NCBI GenBank assembly: GCA_017454265.1 | Contig: JAFTDJ010000052.1 | Location: forward strand, 1 to 56,870 | From: Bacteroidales bacterium | GTDB taxonomy: Bacteria > Bacteroidota > Bacteroidia > Bacteroidales > UBA932 | DNA length: 56,870 nucleotides | Reading direction: 5' to 3' | Shown: positions 15,054 to 26,524 of the stretch, piece after piece | Position numbering within the stretch: position 1 is the stretch's first letter | Layout of the letters: every line of letters starts with the position of its first letter | The notes under the pieces: model-generated | Databases searched by the model: none | What the model was told of the DNA's origin: nothing | The model's input: the letters and a program-made list of their open reading frames with translations, nothing else | Program-made: the position numbers and the translations under genes

Positions 15054-17081
15054 TCATTTAAAATTTAAAAATTTCTTCTTGGGAGCAGGATATGCCACCC
15101 TGCCGTGATGCATCTGGGCAAGGTAGGACTTGAGCGCAGCCTTCACCTCGTTCAGTTCCTTGATTGTAATCTCGGCGTCCAGCAGCTGTCCCTGGTCCAC
15201 CTTTCCTTGAACTATTTTCTCGACGAAGGATGAAAAAGCCTCCGGAGTATAATCGGTGAGCGTACGGGAAGCAGCCTCTACGCTGTCGCAGAGCATAAGG
15301 ATCACCTGTTCTTTTGATGTAGGAGCAGGACCGGGATAAGTAAAGGAGTCCTTGTTCTCCGGTTTGCCCTTCTGGGCCAGGTATTTGCTCCAGAAATAAC
15401 CGGTCACCGTGGTTCCGTGATGAGTGCGGATGAAATCGACCACCACATCCGGAAGCCGGTGCTTGCGCGCGAGCTCAAGACCGTCCGTGACGTGCCTGAT
15501 GATATCCTCTGCGCTCTGCAAAGGAGAAAGGCCGGTATGATACTTCTGGTCTTCAGATTTATTGAGCAATGATTCGTTCTCTACAAAGCAGATGGGGTTG
15601 GTCATCTTGCCTATGTCGTGATAAAGGGCACCTACCCTGAGCAGCAAAGGATTGGCATCTATGGCGCGGGCGGCCGCATCTGCCATGTTCATAACCTGCA
15701 GGGAGTGCTGGAAGGTGCCGGGGGCCTTGATCTCGAGGTCTCTGAGAAGAGGAGACGACGTGTCTGCAAGTTCAGCGAGCCTGGAGTTGGAGACCAGATT
15801 GAAAAGCTTCTCGAACAGATAAATGAGAGGATAGCCGGCAACGGCAAGGAAGGAGGCGATAAAGAGCCTGAGCAGATCGTGCCAGAACAAACCGCTCACA
15901 TTGCCTGTAAGCCGCATGGTGATGTACACGAAGGCCATCGCGAGGAAGTTGATAAGGGCAAGGAGGAACTGCTTCCATCCTTTTACAAAATAGCGCGAGG
16001 CGTATATGGAAACCATACCGCCTACCAGGAAAATCACGAAAAGCGAAGATCCATGATCTGCATATACCAGCAACGGAAGCAGCGACACTATATATACGGG
16101 GACGATAACCCTGGCGCGCACGAATGCCTGGAGATAAAGGGCCGCAAGGGTAAGCGGCGTAAGGAACAGATAGTCGGAGTTAACACGGGAAATAGCGACC
16201 ACCGCCACCGAGCACAGCGTAAACACGAACAAGAGATAGTAATAACGGTTGTCCTTGAAGAAAGCTTTGCCGGTAAACAGGATGGAGAGGAAGAAAAGCG
16301 TCACCAGCAGCAATGCAAACATCACGTTGCCCAGAAACCCAAGGTATTCGGGACCCGTAGAGCCAACGTTACTGGCGTATTCTTTCTGATAAGAATCCAG
16401 GATTTGCGCCACCTCGGCAGTCACTATCTCTCCTTTCGCTACAATCAGCTGCCCGGCCGACACGTAGCCGCCTGTGGGCGAAATACGCCTGGACGCTTCC
16501 GCGTTAACCGCTTCCGTGGTCTGTGAATCGTAAATCAAGGTGGGAACCACCAGACCATATACGCCATTGGCCTTGAGCAATGAGTCTGCGGCTTCGAATC
16601 CCGTCGTTGCGCGCACGTCTTCCAGCAGAAGCGCACGAGCCTGGGACTGTCCTAAAACTTCGGAGGCAGGAACCTTCTGCGCACGCTTGTCTTTCTGTAC
16701 ATAAAGAACTTCTGCACCTTGGGGCACTTCGTCATCGGAAACGACGCCTCTTTCCATTATGTTCTTAAGGGAACCGGCCACAGCAGGTTTGAAGGAGCCC
16801 AGATCCATGCCAGCCACGGCAGACACGCTGGCCGTAGTGGCAGAAGCGGAATACTTGAAATACGGCACGTGATTCTCTGCAACCTGATCCATTTCCGCCT
16901 GAATCTGCTCGCTGGTCTTGAGAATGGGGAAATCGAAAGGCGCAAAGAGCGTCTCGTAATTCCAGACAGAGCCTTTCTTGTACTCGTAATTGAGCCTCGA
17001 TGCACGCGGTGCCACCGCCGCAATCAATGCCGCAACCAGGAGCAAAGGCAGTATCTTATTTAAACGGACTATCTTTCTCAC
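15054..17081 (-). CDS. pgpH: Membrane HD-domain phosphodiesterase, PgpH/7TMR-HD family
   Basis: 675 residues. An N-terminal membrane anchor (~10-25) is followed by a large extracytoplasmic domain (~35-245, 7TMR-HDED type, with the VAKGEIV motif), about seven membrane helices (~250-430), and a cytosolic HD domain with His459 (FQHSLQV) and the HDIGK motif at ~488. Characterised members such as Listeria PgpH hydrolyse cyclic di-AMP. That activity is likely but inferred here. Its first 26 bases overlap the 3' end of the SDR gene, suggesting co-transcription. Confidence 0.85.
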   Translation of the reverse strand: MRKIVRLNKILPLLLVAALIAAVAPRASRLNYEYKKGSVWNYETLFAPFDFPILKTSEQIQAEMDQVAENHVPYFKYSASATTASVSAVAGMDLGSFKPAVAGSLKNIMERGVVSDDEVPQGAEVLYVQKDKRAQKVPASEVLGQSQARALLLEDVRATTGFEAADSLLKANGVYGLVVPTLIYDSQTTEAVNAEASRRISPTGGYVSAGQLIVAKGEIVTAEVAQILDSYQKEYASNVGSTGPEYLGFLGNVMFALLLVTLFFLSILFTGKAFFKDNRYYYLLFVFTLCSVAVVAISRVNSDYLFLTPLTLAALYLQAFVRARVIVPVYIVSLLPLLVYADHGSSLFVIFLVGGMVSIYASRYFVKGWKQFLLALINFLAMAFVYITMRLTGNVSGLFWHDLLRLFIASFLAVAGYPLIYLFEKLFNLVSNSRLAELADTSSPLLRDLEIKAPGTFQHSLQVMNMADAAARAIDANPLLLRVGALYHDIGKMTNPICFVENESLLNKSEDQKYHTGLSPLQSAEDIIRHVTDGLELARKHRLPDVVVDFIRTHHGTTVTGYFWSKYLAQKGKPENKDSFTYPGPAPTSKEQVILMLCDSVEAASRTLTDYTPEAFSSFVEKIVQGKVDQGQLLDAEITIKELNEVKAALKSYLAQMHHGRVAYPAPKKKFLNFK

Positions 17082-17877
17082 GTGCTATGAATTTATAAGT
17101 TAATCTGTCTGTAAGGCGCGGAAAAAGGCGGTGCGCCACGACGGTCGCTTTGCCGAGGCCAGTAAGAATAAGCTCGGATTTGCGTTTTTCAAGTCCTACT
17201 GCAAGACGTTCAGCACATTCCTCGGCACTCATAAGCTTGCCTTCATCAAGAGGCGTTTCTCCCTGGGCGCTGCCGTCCGCCGTGAGAGCCGCGTTGCGCA
17301 CGTTGGAAGAAGTGTATCCCGGAGCAAAGACCAGTACTCCCAGGCCATCCTTCAGGTGCTCGATGCGAAGTGTATCCAGAAATCCGCGGATTGCATATTT
17401 GGAGGAACTGTAACCGGTCCTGGCGGGAAGTGCCGAATAGCCGGCAATACTGATTACTCCGACCACCTGCCCTTTGGCCTGAAGCAGGTAAGGAAGAGCG
17501 TACTTTGTACAATTGACAGTGCCCCAGAAGTTCACATCCATAAGGGAGTGGATAACCTTGAGGTCCAAATCCTTGAACATTGCACGCATGGAGAGGCCCG
17601 CATTGTTGACCAATATGTCTATACGGCCGAAGCGCGCCACAGTTTCCTCTACCATCGTCCGGCATTCAGATTCGGCAGAAACGTCGCAGCGCACGCAGAG
17701 CACATTTTCCGGGCTTCCGACTGAGGGCGAAAGGGAAAGGAGTTTGTCATAGGACCGGGCAGCCATCACCACCTTCGCCCCAAGGCTTCCGAACAGGCGT
17801 GCACTGGCAAGCCCGATGCCGGAACTGGCACCGGTGACTATGATTACCTTATCCTTGAAATACTGCTCCGTGCGCAT
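17056..17877 (-). CDS. Short-chain dehydrogenase, probable 3-ketosphinganine reductase
   Basis: 273 residues, classical Rossmann SDR: TGASSGIG near the N-terminus for NAD(P) binding, NNAG, and the catalytic Ser...YSSSK pattern. It starts 5 bases after the end of the serine palmitoyltransferase gene, in the same operon. The next step of sphingolipid synthesis is reduction of 3-ketosphinganine by an SDR, so this neighbour is the natural candidate. Sequence alone cannot fix the substrate among SDRs; family call strong, function inferred. Confidence 0.75.
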   Translation of the reverse strand: MRTEQYFKDKVIIVTGASSGIGLASARLFGSLGAKVVMAARSYDKLLSLSPSVGSPENVLCVRCDVSAESECRTMVEETVARFGRIDILVNNAGLSMRAMFKDLDLKVIHSLMDVNFWGTVNCTKYALPYLLQAKGQVVGVISIAGYSALPARTGYSSSKYAIRGFLDTLRIEHLKDGLGVLVFAPGYTSSNVRNAALTADGSAQGETPLDEGKLMSAEECAERLAVGLEKRKSELILTGLGKATVVAHRLFPRLTDRLTYKFIAREKDSPFK

Positions 17878-17882
17878 AGATG

Positions 17883-19148
17883 TCAGTCTATTTTCATACC
17901 GGCGATGTCGTCTCCGTCATATGCGCCGGCATCCAGCTTTGCCTTTATTTCCCTGAAGGCGTTCAAGGTATAATCCACGTCATCCATAGTATGGGCGGCA
18001 GTGGAGACGATGCGGAAAATAATCATACCCTTGGGGATTACCGGATAGATGACCATCGAACAGAATATCTTGTAATTTTCCCTCAGGTCCTTGGCAATCT
18101 TGGTTGCCTGGGCAATGCCGCCGCCGTCGATATGGATAGGGGTAACGCAAGCCTCGGCCTCACCTATGTCGAAGCCCTGCTCACGGAAACCGCGCTGCAG
18201 AGCATGGGTGATTTCCATACATTTGCGCCTGCGTTCGTCACCCTCGGCCGACATAATTATTTCCAGGCGCTTGATATTGCTGAGCACATAGGCCATGGGC
18301 TGGCTCTTGGCATACATCTGCGAGCGCATGTTAAGCCGCAGGTAGTTGATGATCTTGCGCGGACCGGCCACGAAGCCTCCTATGCTGGCCATACTCTTTG
18401 CAAACGCCCCGATGTAGATATCAACGCCGTCCATTACCCCGAAGTGCTCCGATGTTCCGCGACCATGTTCACCCAGGAGGCCGAAACCGTGAGCGTCGTC
18501 TATGAGGATACGGAAGGGGTACTTCTTCTTGAGGGCCACTATCTCATCCAGTTTCCCCAAGGCGCCGGTCATACCGTACACGCCCTCGGTAATGAGCAAG
18601 ACACCGCCACCGCTCTCGTCGGCTTCCTTGCAGGCGCGCGCAAGCACCCTTTCGCAGTCGGCCATATTGTTGTGGCGATATTTATATTTGCTGCCGGTGT
18701 GAAGGCGTATACCGTCGAGCAGGCAGGCGTGGGCTTCGTTGTCGTAAACTATGACGTCGTGACGCGCAGTGAGGCAGTCTATGGTGGAGACTATTCCCTG
18801 ATAGCCGAAATTGAACAGGAAGGCATCTTCCTTACACTCGAAGTCGGCAAACATCTTCTCCAGCTTCTCGTGATACTTGGTGTGTCCGGAAAGCATACGG
18901 CTGCCCATGGGGGCGGAAAGACCCCAGTCGGCTACAGCCTGGGTCTCGACCTTGCGGATTTCGGGATGATTGGCAAGCCCGAGGTAATTATTGAGGCTCC
19001 AGTTGAGTACCGGGACGCCGTTGAATACCATATGGGGGCCAAGCTCACCTTCCAGGCGTGGATACATATAATATCCGAATCCCTGCTCGAAATACTGTCC
19101 TATGGGACCGCCGGTATCGCGTTCTATTCTGTCAAAAATATCAAGCAT
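17883..19148 (-). CDS. spt: Serine palmitoyltransferase (alpha-oxoamine synthase family)
   Basis: PLP enzyme of 421 residues that would condense serine with palmitoyl-CoA to 3-ketosphinganine, the first step of sphingolipid synthesis in Bacteroidetes. Visible signs: NNYLGLANHP, the His of DNEAHAC (~140), DDAHGFG (~217-223), and the PLP-lysine segment AKSMASIGGF with Lys251. Family relatives are 8-amino-7-oxononanoate synthase (BioF) and glycine C-acetyltransferase. The adjacent SDR, the absence of biotin genes and the overall resemblance to Bacteroides SPT favour SPT. Confidence 0.8.
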   Translation of the reverse strand: MLDIFDRIERDTGGPIGQYFEQGFGYYMYPRLEGELGPHMVFNGVPVLNWSLNNYLGLANHPEIRKVETQAVADWGLSAPMGSRMLSGHTKYHEKLEKMFADFECKEDAFLFNFGYQGIVSTIDCLTARHDVIVYDNEAHACLLDGIRLHTGSKYKYRHNNMADCERVLARACKEADESGGGVLLITEGVYGMTGALGKLDEIVALKKKYPFRILIDDAHGFGLLGEHGRGTSEHFGVMDGVDIYIGAFAKSMASIGGFVAGPRKIINYLRLNMRSQMYAKSQPMAYVLSNIKRLEIIMSAEGDERRRKCMEITHALQRGFREQGFDIGEAEACVTPIHIDGGGIAQATKIAKDLRENYKIFCSMVIYPVIPKGMIIFRIVSTAAHTMDDVDYTLNAFREIKAKLDAGAYDGDDIAGMKID

Positions 19149-19154
19149 AATATT

Positions 19155-19180
19155 AGATCTTTCGCTTCGCTCAAGATGAC
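19155..19180. repeat. Dispersed intergenic repeat (GAGCGAAGCGAA family)
   Basis: The 45-base gap between gyrB and spt contains, on the minus strand, GTCATCTTGAGCGAAGCG followed by AAAGATCT. This resembles a short motif I remember as widely dispersed between genes in many bacterial genomes. Only one copy was seen in this window. Confidence 0.45.
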
Positions 19181-19193
19181 ATACAAAATGACA

Positions 19194-21209
<2,016 letters not shown>

Positions 21210-21222
21210 TTAAATAAACTTA

Positions 21223-21230
21223 CAAAGTTA
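21223..21230 (-). promoter_or_regulatory. -7 box of gyrB promoter
   Basis: TAACTTTG on the minus strand, placing the start of transcription about 13 bases ahead of the gyrB ATG. No clear -33 TTG at the usual distance. Confidence 0.45.
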
Positions 21231-21237
21231 ACATTTT

Positions 21238-22827
21238 TTACAAACTAAGGGTGACACCGATTACGCCGGAAGGGCCCCACTGGCAATATACCGGGCTGAG
21301 GCGTATCTCCTGGTTCAGGAGGTTGGTCCCCTTTATCCATGCGCTCAACTTGCCATTGAACTTGTACTCTGCAAAAAGGCCAAGGTCCAGATACCAGGGC
21401 ATGGTCACTGTATTCGTGCCCACCGTTGCGGAGCGCTCCGTGGACATTCCGGCGGAAACGCCTGCATAGATGCGTTTCTGCCAGTTATACGCCGCTTTGA
21501 GCTGAGCGGTAACGGCGGCAGGAGCGAACACACGGGCTTCCACCCCTTTGGGAACGAGGGTGTAATGCACGTCGGCATCCATGCTGAAACGCTTGGTCTC
21601 CCAGGCCAGGGCAAGGTTTGCATGCACCATACCGCAACTCTGCCTGACTAAGGTTTCGTAGCCATCTGCACCGACAGCCCAGAAAGGAACGTCCTGAAGG
21701 AACCGGTAGCCGCCTTTCAAATCGTAACGCAGTCCGAAACCCGTGTGCCCGCGAAAGCCGAGATACAGGTCGGCAATCTCGCGTACGGGATACGGATTGG
21801 AGTAATTGATGTAGTACTGATGTACCTGCGTCTTGTAATCCCAGTAACTCGTGAGGTTGTCCCGCCCCACTGCCCCAGCGTAGATATCGAAGGTGTTACG
21901 GAACAGATGCACTGCAAGGCGCACATCAGGACTGACGCCGAACCTGGCCGCATTGTTCCAACCGACACGAAGACCGGCATCGAAGTCCCAGTTGCCAAGG
22001 CTGAAAATGGCGTGAGGCCGCAACGAGCCTCCGTAAAAGTAGCTGTTGTACGCAAACTGAGCGTCAAGACCTATACGGCTTTTCCCGGAAACATACGGTT
22101 CAAGCGTCGCATCAACGCGCACGTCGTGATCTTCAAAAACGCCGTTACGACCGTTCCAGTCATTCACATACCGGTAGCGAGCTCCCAGATAGTACGAGAA
22201 GTCGTGAATGTCCCGTCGCGACAAGCTTATGGCAGCATAGGGAGAATGTCCAATGTCATTGCGAAACACATCATGTCCGGTAAATATGCCGTTGTATCCC
22301 AGCTCTGCACGCAACACGGCTTTACCTAAACTGAAACGGGAATCCACTCCTGCCGTGGCGCCGAAATCCCATCCCTTGTCGAATACGGATTTATCCCTTT
22401 CCAGTGTCTGGGGAGTAATACGCGCATATTTACCCCAGAAGCCATTCCCGGAAGCGAAAACATTTATGGCCGCCTTCTTACTGTCCAGTGCCGCCCAGAC
22501 AAGATCCAACTCGGGTTTCATTACCCATCCGGCACCGGCGCGCAGATACAGTCTGCGTCCGTCGTAGGCGCGCGTCGCCGGTGTTACGGTGACGGAATAC
22601 GGAGAAAACTCGTAAGCCCCCTTGTAAGGCGAATCGAACACCGAATAATCGAAATGATAGTCGAAACGGAAAAGAGAATCCGGGACCCTCATCTGCAAAT
22701 CCGCTTTGGATACGTCGCCTATTCTCGTTTCATACTCATTGGTCACCTGAACCTCAGGATTGAGATTCTGGGCATTCAGGCAGAAAGGAGCAAGGAAGGC
22801 AACCGCAAGTATATAATGCTTTTTCAT
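21238..22827 (-). CDS. Outer-membrane beta-barrel protein, TonB-receptor-like barrel without plug
   Basis: 529 residues with a signal peptide (cleavage near AQN). Alternating aromatic and polar stretches throughout are typical of transmembrane beta-strands, and it ends in a barrel-type C-terminus (GVIGVTLSL). It resembles the barrel part of TonB-dependent receptors, but no plug domain or TonB box is visible. It follows the TPR gene by 11 bases, so the two probably work together at the outer membrane. Specific role unknown. Confidence 0.7.
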   Translation of the reverse strand: MKKHYILAVAFLAPFCLNAQNLNPEVQVTNEYETRIGDVSKADLQMRVPDSLFRFDYHFDYSVFDSPYKGAYEFSPYSVTVTPATRAYDGRRLYLRAGAGWVMKPELDLVWAALDSKKAAINVFASGNGFWGKYARITPQTLERDKSVFDKGWDFGATAGVDSRFSLGKAVLRAELGYNGIFTGHDVFRNDIGHSPYAAISLSRRDIHDFSYYLGARYRYVNDWNGRNGVFEDHDVRVDATLEPYVSGKSRIGLDAQFAYNSYFYGGSLRPHAIFSLGNWDFDAGLRVGWNNAARFGVSPDVRLAVHLFRNTFDIYAGAVGRDNLTSYWDYKTQVHQYYINYSNPYPVREIADLYLGFRGHTGFGLRYDLKGGYRFLQDVPFWAVGADGYETLVRQSCGMVHANLALAWETKRFSMDADVHYTLVPKGVEARVFAPAAVTAQLKAAYNWQKRIYAGVSAGMSTERSATVGTNTVTMPWYLDLGLFAEYKFNGKLSAWIKGTNLLNQEIRLSPVYCQWGPSGVIGVTLSL

Positions 22828-22838
22828 ACTCAGTCGCT

Positions 22839-25784
22839 CTAGTTAAGTTTTTCAAGTCTCAAACTCACCATATCCTGGATATCGTCATCTGCACGCTCTG
22901 CAGTGTAACCGTCCCGAATGCTGGCCAGCGTGGCCTTGGCCTGGTCGGTCTTGCCAAGCTGCACGAAAGTATCGGCGAGCGTAATATAAGTCCTGGCAAG
23001 CCAGTAGTTCTGGCCTCCGGACTTTTCCGAGAAGTCAAAGACCCGGTTCTGAACCCCGTCGTAGTCGGCACGGTCGTACGCATCCTGAATCAAGATGTAG
23101 CAGGCCTCCGCGCCTTCATTGGTGGAAGGCTGCGACGCCAGCGTGGAGAACACGGCCAGCGCCTCGTCACGGCGGCTTGAGGAGAGGTAGGATTTTGCCC
23201 TGATGTACTGCGCCTCCCGCTTGCCCGCTTCGGTCTGGTCCTGCATAATTTCCACAGCAAGCGCAGCATCTGCGGCCTGCTCGTAAGACCTTGCCTTGTA
23301 AGCAGAACGCATCATCCCGTAGAGTGCCTGGCTGCGGTTACCCTCAAGCCTTGCGCTGTTGCGCAGGCGATGATAAGCCTCGTACGCATCGGAATAGCGT
23401 TCAAGACTGTAATTGAGCTCCGCAAGCCTCAGCATGGAAGTCTCAGCGAAGGATCCGGCATCGGGGGCGTCGATCACTTTGCCGTAGAAGTCGCAAGCCT
23501 TTTCTTTGTTACCCAATGCAGAATAAGACTCTCCCATATAGAAAAGGGCATTGGTAACGTGATTTCCCTGAGGATAGTTGTCGAGGTACTTTTGGAGGGA
23601 GGCAGCCGCCTGTACGTAATTACCGGAGAGATAAACTTGTTCTGCCGTATTAAAATAGAGTTCCTCCTTATCGGCGTCGGTCCTGCCGGAATTGAGGTTG
23701 TTGTTCTCTACATACTCGAGATACTTTTCAGGCGTCTTGAGGGTCTGGTATATGGACTCGATAGCGAACATCGCATCCTCGGCATACTGGCTTCCGGGAA
23801 GCAGGTTCACAACTTCCTTGTAGCAATTGAGAGCAGTCTCGTAATCCGATGTATTGCGGCTGACCATACCCATGCCAATCAGGGCCCTGGCCTTGTTTTC
23901 CTTGTCAAGTGAATTGTTCTTGAGCAGGCTGAAAGCAGTCATAGCCTTACCATTTTCGGAGATATCCATATAGGCCCGGCCCAATTCGTAAAGGCCCTCG
24001 GCATACATAGGAGTCTCAGGGTCGGCATTCATCACAAACGACAACGCCTCGGCCTTGGCCTTTTTGTCTCCGGTGAGGCCATAACAGAGAGCGAGCTGGT
24101 GATAGGGGTAAATATTTTCACTCACGCCAATCTCCTTGACCGCATTGCGATAACTGACGATCGCAGCTTTGTAGTCCCGGCGCACATAGTCACAGTCGCC
24201 CCTGCGCATGAGGGCATCCTTGCGGCAACTTCTGTCTCCGTCGCCAAGGTATATGTCGAACCAGCGGGAAGCTGAAGGATACTCCTTGTTCTTGAGATGG
24301 GAATAGGCAACATTGTATGGCAGCAGTGCGCCTTCGGGCTCTCCTTCGAGAGCAGAAAGGTTGTACAGGTCGGCATACAGGCTGGCCGCTTCGCCGTAAT
24401 TCTCTGAGCGGTATGCAGACTCGGCCTGCCAGTAGCGGGCCAGCTGTCCGAGCTTATCGTGCTTGGGAAGATAATAGGCGGCGGCCTTCAGGCAGGGAAC
24501 GGCGTCCCGGTATGCCCCGCTTGCAATAAGCTGCTCAGCACGAAGATAATATGCCTTGATGTAATTGCTCCGCTGGTCTTTGTCCAGGTCGTCTATCTTG
24601 TCATAGGCTTCCACCGCCCCGGCATAATCCCGGTTGTACAGGGAAGCCAGTGCCATATAACTGTAGATTTCATCTCCGCGGCGCGAGGTGTTATAGTCTG
24701 CAATGTAATCTGCGAAGGGCTTTGTATCCTTGTTCAGGTCGAAGGCAAGTTTTGCATAGTTGAACATTGCATCCTCCCTCATCTTCGGATTCCATGACAC
24801 GGTGGATGCATCCTTAAAAGAATTCATGGCGGCAACATTGTTGCCGATATTGAGGAATGCATTGGCCATCTGATAGTTGGCTATTTGTCCGAGAGAGTCT
24901 TTACGCTCGGTCATCCTGGAGAAATTATCTATGGCTCCCTTCCAGTCATCCACGGAATACAGCACGGAGCCGGCATAGAAAAAGTCGGAACGCGTCATGT
25001 TGCTCCTGGATGTGGCGACATAGTATTCCTTGGCTTTGACCTTTTGTCCCTTCACCAGGTAAGATTCGGAAATGATCCTGGCAAGGCGGTTGCGGCGCAG
25101 CTCGGGTTGAGAGTCAAACATGGCCACTCCTTCATCGAGTACATAGTCGTAGTCCTTCTGCATAAAATGGCAGTCCACCAGATAAAATTCAGACAGCTCC
25201 GAAAAGCGGGGATCCGTAGCCGACTGCTCAAACCATTTCTGGGCGCCCTTGAAATCTTTTGCCGTGTAAGCTATGTAGCCGAGTGCGTAACGTGCCGGAG
25301 CCTTATAATCAGACATAGGAAGAGCATCGACTTTCATAAACTCAGGAGCAGCTTCCGAATACTTGCCCTGGGCGAACTCACTGTAGCCTTTCTTGAATGC
25401 AAGCTCGGGGAGGAGCACTTTCTCCAGGCGCCTTTCATCCACTTTCGCCAGCCTGGAGCAAGCCTCGGCATAGCGCCCCTGGTCGAAAATGAGCCGGGCA
25501 TATTCCCAATCGATATCGTTGCTCAGGGCCGAGCGCACCCACTGCTCTTCGTATTCAGCCACCTTGCGGTCTGCATCGGACGACTGCATCTTGATCGTGC
25601 AGAGCAATGCGTAGCCATCGGCTACAGGCTCACCGCGCATTCTTTCGAACAGCGCCGAAGCCCTTTCGTACATTCCGTTGTTGTATAGCGTAACTGCTTC
25701 CCTGAAAAGTTCAGAACTCCTGTCCGGCGCCGCTATAAGCGACGTTGATAGGAGGATGGCAGCCATTAAAAATCTTACTCGCAT
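22839..25784 (-). CDS. Large periplasmic tetratricopeptide-repeat protein
   Basis: 981 residues with a signal peptide (first ~20 residues). Nearly the whole mature protein is TPR repeats (ALxxxGxxYxxxxxYxxAxxxY patterns, e.g. FYMGESYSALGNKEKACDFY), giving an extended scaffold for protein contacts. It lies just upstream of the barrel gene in one transcript. The pair suggests a scaffold plus outer-membrane partner; no enzyme motif is seen. Confidence 0.8.
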   Translation of the reverse strand: MRVRFLMAAILLSTSLIAAPDRSSELFREAVTLYNNGMYERASALFERMRGEPVADGYALLCTIKMQSSDADRKVAEYEEQWVRSALSNDIDWEYARLIFDQGRYAEACSRLAKVDERRLEKVLLPELAFKKGYSEFAQGKYSEAAPEFMKVDALPMSDYKAPARYALGYIAYTAKDFKGAQKWFEQSATDPRFSELSEFYLVDCHFMQKDYDYVLDEGVAMFDSQPELRRNRLARIISESYLVKGQKVKAKEYYVATSRSNMTRSDFFYAGSVLYSVDDWKGAIDNFSRMTERKDSLGQIANYQMANAFLNIGNNVAAMNSFKDASTVSWNPKMREDAMFNYAKLAFDLNKDTKPFADYIADYNTSRRGDEIYSYMALASLYNRDYAGAVEAYDKIDDLDKDQRSNYIKAYYLRAEQLIASGAYRDAVPCLKAAAYYLPKHDKLGQLARYWQAESAYRSENYGEAASLYADLYNLSALEGEPEGALLPYNVAYSHLKNKEYPSASRWFDIYLGDGDRSCRKDALMRRGDCDYVRRDYKAAIVSYRNAVKEIGVSENIYPYHQLALCYGLTGDKKAKAEALSFVMNADPETPMYAEGLYELGRAYMDISENGKAMTAFSLLKNNSLDKENKARALIGMGMVSRNTSDYETALNCYKEVVNLLPGSQYAEDAMFAIESIYQTLKTPEKYLEYVENNNLNSGRTDADKEELYFNTAEQVYLSGNYVQAAASLQKYLDNYPQGNHVTNALFYMGESYSALGNKEKACDFYGKVIDAPDAGSFAETSMLRLAELNYSLERYSDAYEAYHRLRNSARLEGNRSQALYGMMRSAYKARSYEQAADAALAVEIMQDQTEAGKREAQYIRAKSYLSSSRRDEALAVFSTLASQPSTNEGAEACYILIQDAYDRADYDGVQNRVFDFSEKSGGQNYWLARTYITLADTFVQLGKTDQAKATLASIRDGYTAERADDDIQDMVSLRLEKLN

Positions 25785-25804
25785 AAAAATGGTATTTTAA
25801 CTTA

Positions 25805-25812
25805 CAAATTTA
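25805..25812 (-). promoter_or_regulatory. -7 box for the TPR/barrel operon
   Basis: TAAATTTG on the minus strand, about 20 bases ahead of the TPR start codon. A weak -33 (CTG for TTG) lies 20 bases further up. Confidence 0.45.
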
Positions 25813-25824
25813 CTCAAAATAAGT

Positions 25825-25832
25825 TATATTTG
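25825..25832 (+). promoter_or_regulatory. -7 box of ftsE promoter
   Basis: TATATTTG on the + strand, start of transcription near 25839, 17 bases before the ftsE ATG. The -33 position reads TTA. It faces the TPR promoter, so the two are divergent and interleaved. Confidence 0.5.
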
Positions 25833-25855
25833 CAGAGTTTAAGTCTAGAAAATTA

Positions 25856-26524
25856 ATGAAAAATGTAATATTTTTCAAAGGCGCAGACATCACCAGCGGA
25901 GAAAGCATAGTGGTCTATGGAATGAACATGGAAGTTCATGAGGGCGACCTTGTTTACATCGTCGGCAAAGTCGGCACCGGTAAGACATCCATAATCCGTA
26001 CCATAATTGCCGAGAACCCGCTTTCGCGCGGTGAGGGCGAGGTATGCGGCTATAATCTTTCCAAACTACGGAGCCGCGACATACCTATGCTGCGCCGTAA
26101 GCTCGGGGTCGTTTTCCAGGACTTTCAGCTTCTCATGGACCGCAGTGTGGAAGCAAATCTTGATTTTGTACTCAGATCCACAGGATGGAAAGACCGGGAG
26201 GCCATGGACAAGCGGATTACCGAAGTGCTCGAAGCCGTGGGGATGCAGACCAAAGCACACAAGATGCCACACCAGCTTTCCGGAGGCGAACAACAGAGAA
26301 TCGCCATAGCGCGCGCCATACTCAACGCCCCAGAGGTGATCATTGCAGACGAGCCCACTGGTAATCTGGATGCCGAGACAGCAGAAGGCATACTTCAGTT
26401 ACTTATGAGCATCAACAAGGAAAGAGGTACGGCAATCGTTATGGTTACCCATAACCGCAGCATCCTGGACCGTTATCCTGGACGCATATTCGAGACAAAA
26501 GATGAAACTTGCAAGGAAATATGA
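25856..26524 (+). CDS. ftsE: Cell division ATP-binding protein FtsE
   Basis: 222-residue ABC ATPase. Walker [10 protein letters not shown] (~38-46), Q-loop (VVFQDFQLL), ABC signature LSGGEQQR, Walker B plus DEPTGNLD, and the H-loop (VMVTHN). FtsE pairs with the membrane protein FtsX to control cell-wall hydrolases at division. The VFQDFQLL segment and length are typical of FtsE. ftsX is not next to it here. The stop overlaps the next gene by four bases (ATGA). Confidence 0.85.
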   Translation: MKNVIFFKGADITSGESIVVYGMNMEVHEGDLVYIVGKVGTGKTSIIRTIIAENPLSRGEGEVCGYNLSKLRSRDIPMLRRKLGVVFQDFQLLMDRSVEANLDFVLRSTGWKDREAMDKRITEVLEAVGMQTKAHKMPHQLSGGEQQRIAIARAILNAPEVIIADEPTGNLDAETAEGILQLLMSINKERGTAIVMVTHNRSILDRYPGRIFETKDETCKEI

